Positions 13,444 through 14,750 of a DNA stretch of 14,750 nt are shown piece by piece. The stretch's first letter is position 1. Each line of letters starts with the position of its first letter. A model generated the notes under the pieces. That model made no database searches. It saw only the letters and a program-made list of their open reading frames with translations, and was not told the DNA's origin. The stretch comes from Bacteroidia bacterium (GTDB taxonomy: Bacteria; Bacteroidota; Bacteroidia; Cytophagales; Cyclobacteriaceae): positions 1 to 14,750 of the forward strand of contig JAENVX010000008.1 in assembly GCA_016650355.1 (NCBI GenBank). The letters are read 5' to 3'. Both the position numbers and the translations under genes were made by a program.

Positions 13444-14750
13444 TTATTTAGTGTTGTCTTTAAATTCTTTCAATCGATTTGAAACAAATACCGTATTATT
13501 CTTTCGATTAATGTCTGCCATTCGCTGACTGGGATCAATTTCAAGACTTTCTATTTCACTTGCCTTCCGGTTAATCTTTAATGTGTAGTTTGGGTTAACC
13601 CAAGGCCATGTTGGTAAATCCGTTCGCTGAATAGTAGCGTCTTCCACGGGCTTAATGCCCAGCAATTCGTTCATAGGTATGTAATAAATTTCCTTCGACC
13701 CATCCGTATAGGTAACAACGAAATCTATTGGCATGGGAAATTCCCCAACGCGATCTAATGTTACAAATGTTGAGTTTTCTTGCTCAGCAATCGTACTGAT
13801 TCCGTAATCTATTCGCTTGGTTGTGTTAATCCAGTAGCGCAAATACCAATGAAGCTGCATCCCTGAAGTTTTTTCCATCACCCTGATAAAATCATTTGGT
13901 TCCGGATGCTTCATTTTCCAAGTATTGTAATACCGTTTCATTCCTTTATAAAAGTTCTCGGTGCCAATAATATATTTTAACTGGTGAAGAAATACTGTAC
14001 CCATTGAGTAAGCTCCTGTGCCATAGGCTCTGTTAGTATTATAGTGGTCGGCATGTTGACTTATGGGCTCTTGAAGACCACTTGCTACCAAGCCAAAATA
14101 TCCGGCATAACTTCCTGCATGGGGATTGACTTCATTAAATATGGATTGTCCTGCTTCACTACTGGCAAAGTCCGTAAACCCTTCATCCATCCAGGAATAA
14201 AGTGATTCATTAGATGCAAGTGCCATTTGGTACCAGCTATGAGCTACTTCATGTGCCATAGTGCCAGTCACGGCATTAAAGCCGCCTTCTCCCATAATGA
14301 GGGTACACATAGGATATTCCATCCCTCCATCACCGCCTTGAATGACACTGTACGTATCGAAAGGGTACTTTCCAAAATTTTCATTCAAATATTGGAATAC
14401 TTGAACTGCAGCATTCTCCATTTTTTTCCAGCTTTCTGTGGTCTTCTCATTTTTTTGGTAGAAGAAGTGCAATTCTGGTCCGCCAGGAACCTGGGCTTTA
14501 TCATGCGTGTAATCAGGGTCTGCCGTCCATGCAAAATCGATTACATCTTTAGCTGTAAAGTGCCAGGTAAGATCGCTATTGGGTCTTTTGACTATTGTCC
14601 CTGCTTTTTCATAACCATATCCAATTTTATCCGCGTTTTGAAGCTTTCCCGTTGCGGCAATAATAAAAGTTGGATCAAGGGTAATGTTCACATCAAAATC
14701 GCCCCAGGGGCTATGAAATTCTCGCGCAACGTATTGATAAGCATGCCACC
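13444..14750 (-). CDS. M1 family zinc metallopeptidase, C-terminal part (runs off the window)
   Basis: The frame is open from the TAA at 13444-13446 to the window edge. A GTG at 14691 is not the start, because the upstream codons continue with family-like sequence (WHAYQYVAREFHSPWGDFDV). About 434 residues are visible. The M1 zinc site is complete: HEVAH (14239-14253) followed after 18 residues by E in WMDEGF (14182-14184). Upstream of it GGMEYPM replaces the GxMEN exopeptidase motif, and a tyrosine in YGTGAYSMG is a candidate for the transition-state Tyr. Family members of this type are exported aminopeptidases of about 600 residues or more. The signal peptide and N-terminal domain would lie beyond the window. 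It is followed by the SpmA-SpmB gene on the same strand after about 100 bases. An inverted repeat (AATTCAA/TTGAATT, 13429-13444) sits at its stop. Confidence 0.9.
   Translation of the reverse strand, partial: WHAYQYVAREFHSPWGDFDVNITLDPTFIIAATGKLQNADKIGYGYEKAGTIVKRPNSDLTWHFTAKDVIDFAWTADPDYTHDKAQVPGGPELHFFYQKNEKTTESWKKMENAAVQVFQYLNENFGKYPFDTYSVIQGGDGGMEYPMCTLIMGEGGFNAVTGTMAHEVAHSWYQMALASNESLYSWMDEGFTDFASSEAGQSIFNEVNPHAGSYAGYFGLVASGLQEPISQHADHYNTNRAYGTGAYSMGTVFLHQLKYIIGTENFYKGMKRYYNTWKMKHPEPNDFIRVMEKTSGMQLHWYLRYWINTTKRIDYGISTIAEQENSTFVTLDRVGEFPMPIDFVVTYTDGSKEIYYIPMNELLGIKPVEDATIQRTDLPTWPWVNPNYTLKINRKASEIESLEIDPSQRMADINRKNNTVFVSNRLKEFKDNTK

Overview
The window looks like a chromosomal stretch from a Bacteroidota bacterium, most likely of Cytophagales type. 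This is judged from the protein families (a DUF1080 C-terminus, a GH106-type fragment, a fused SpmA/SpmB protein, an M1 peptidase, TlpA-like and SIR2 proteins), the moderate-to-low GC with AT-rich spacers, the weak Shine-Dalgarno signals and one candidate TTG/TAnnTTTG-type promoter. No rRNA, tRNA, CRISPR array, integrase or intact insertion sequence was seen, and no gene-free stretch exceeds 300 bases.

Left part (1-5905, all +): the last 28 codons of a DUF1080 protein; a 182-bp spacer with a 50-bp-spaced direct repeat and a perfect 32-bp palindrome; an N-terminally truncated GH106 (alpha-L-rhamnosidase-like) fragment that overlaps the next gene by 4 bases; then DUF4432 (aldose-epimerase-like), a type I phosphomannose-isomerase-like cupin, a xylose-isomerase-like TIM barrel and a Gfo/Idh/MocA oxidoreductase. 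Together these look like an intracellular sugar or glycoside conversion pathway whose substrate is not evident. The spacers before and after the oxidoreductase carry degenerate heptanucleotide repeats. The oxidoreductase stop codon lies inside a four-tract G4 motif.

Middle (5967-10206): a class III-type sirtuin with a TTG start that has lost most zinc-ligand cysteines (+), then a convergent minus-strand cluster. In transcription order this is a TlpA-like thioredoxin, SDR dehydrogenase, FAH-family hydrolase, amidohydrolase-family lactonase, a possible 29-aa membrane peptide, and an L-rhamnose/L-fucose mutarotase. The four enzymes fit the non-phosphorylating oxidative breakdown of L-fucose or L-rhamnose to pyruvate and L-lactate. 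The sugar-acid dehydratase, the transporter and a clearly assigned first dehydrogenase are not in the window.

Right part (10283-14750): a 599-aa secreted or periplasmic TPR-like protein of unknown function (+), a SpmA-SpmB fusion membrane protein (-), and the C-terminal part of an M1 zinc metallopeptidase (-) that runs off the window edge.
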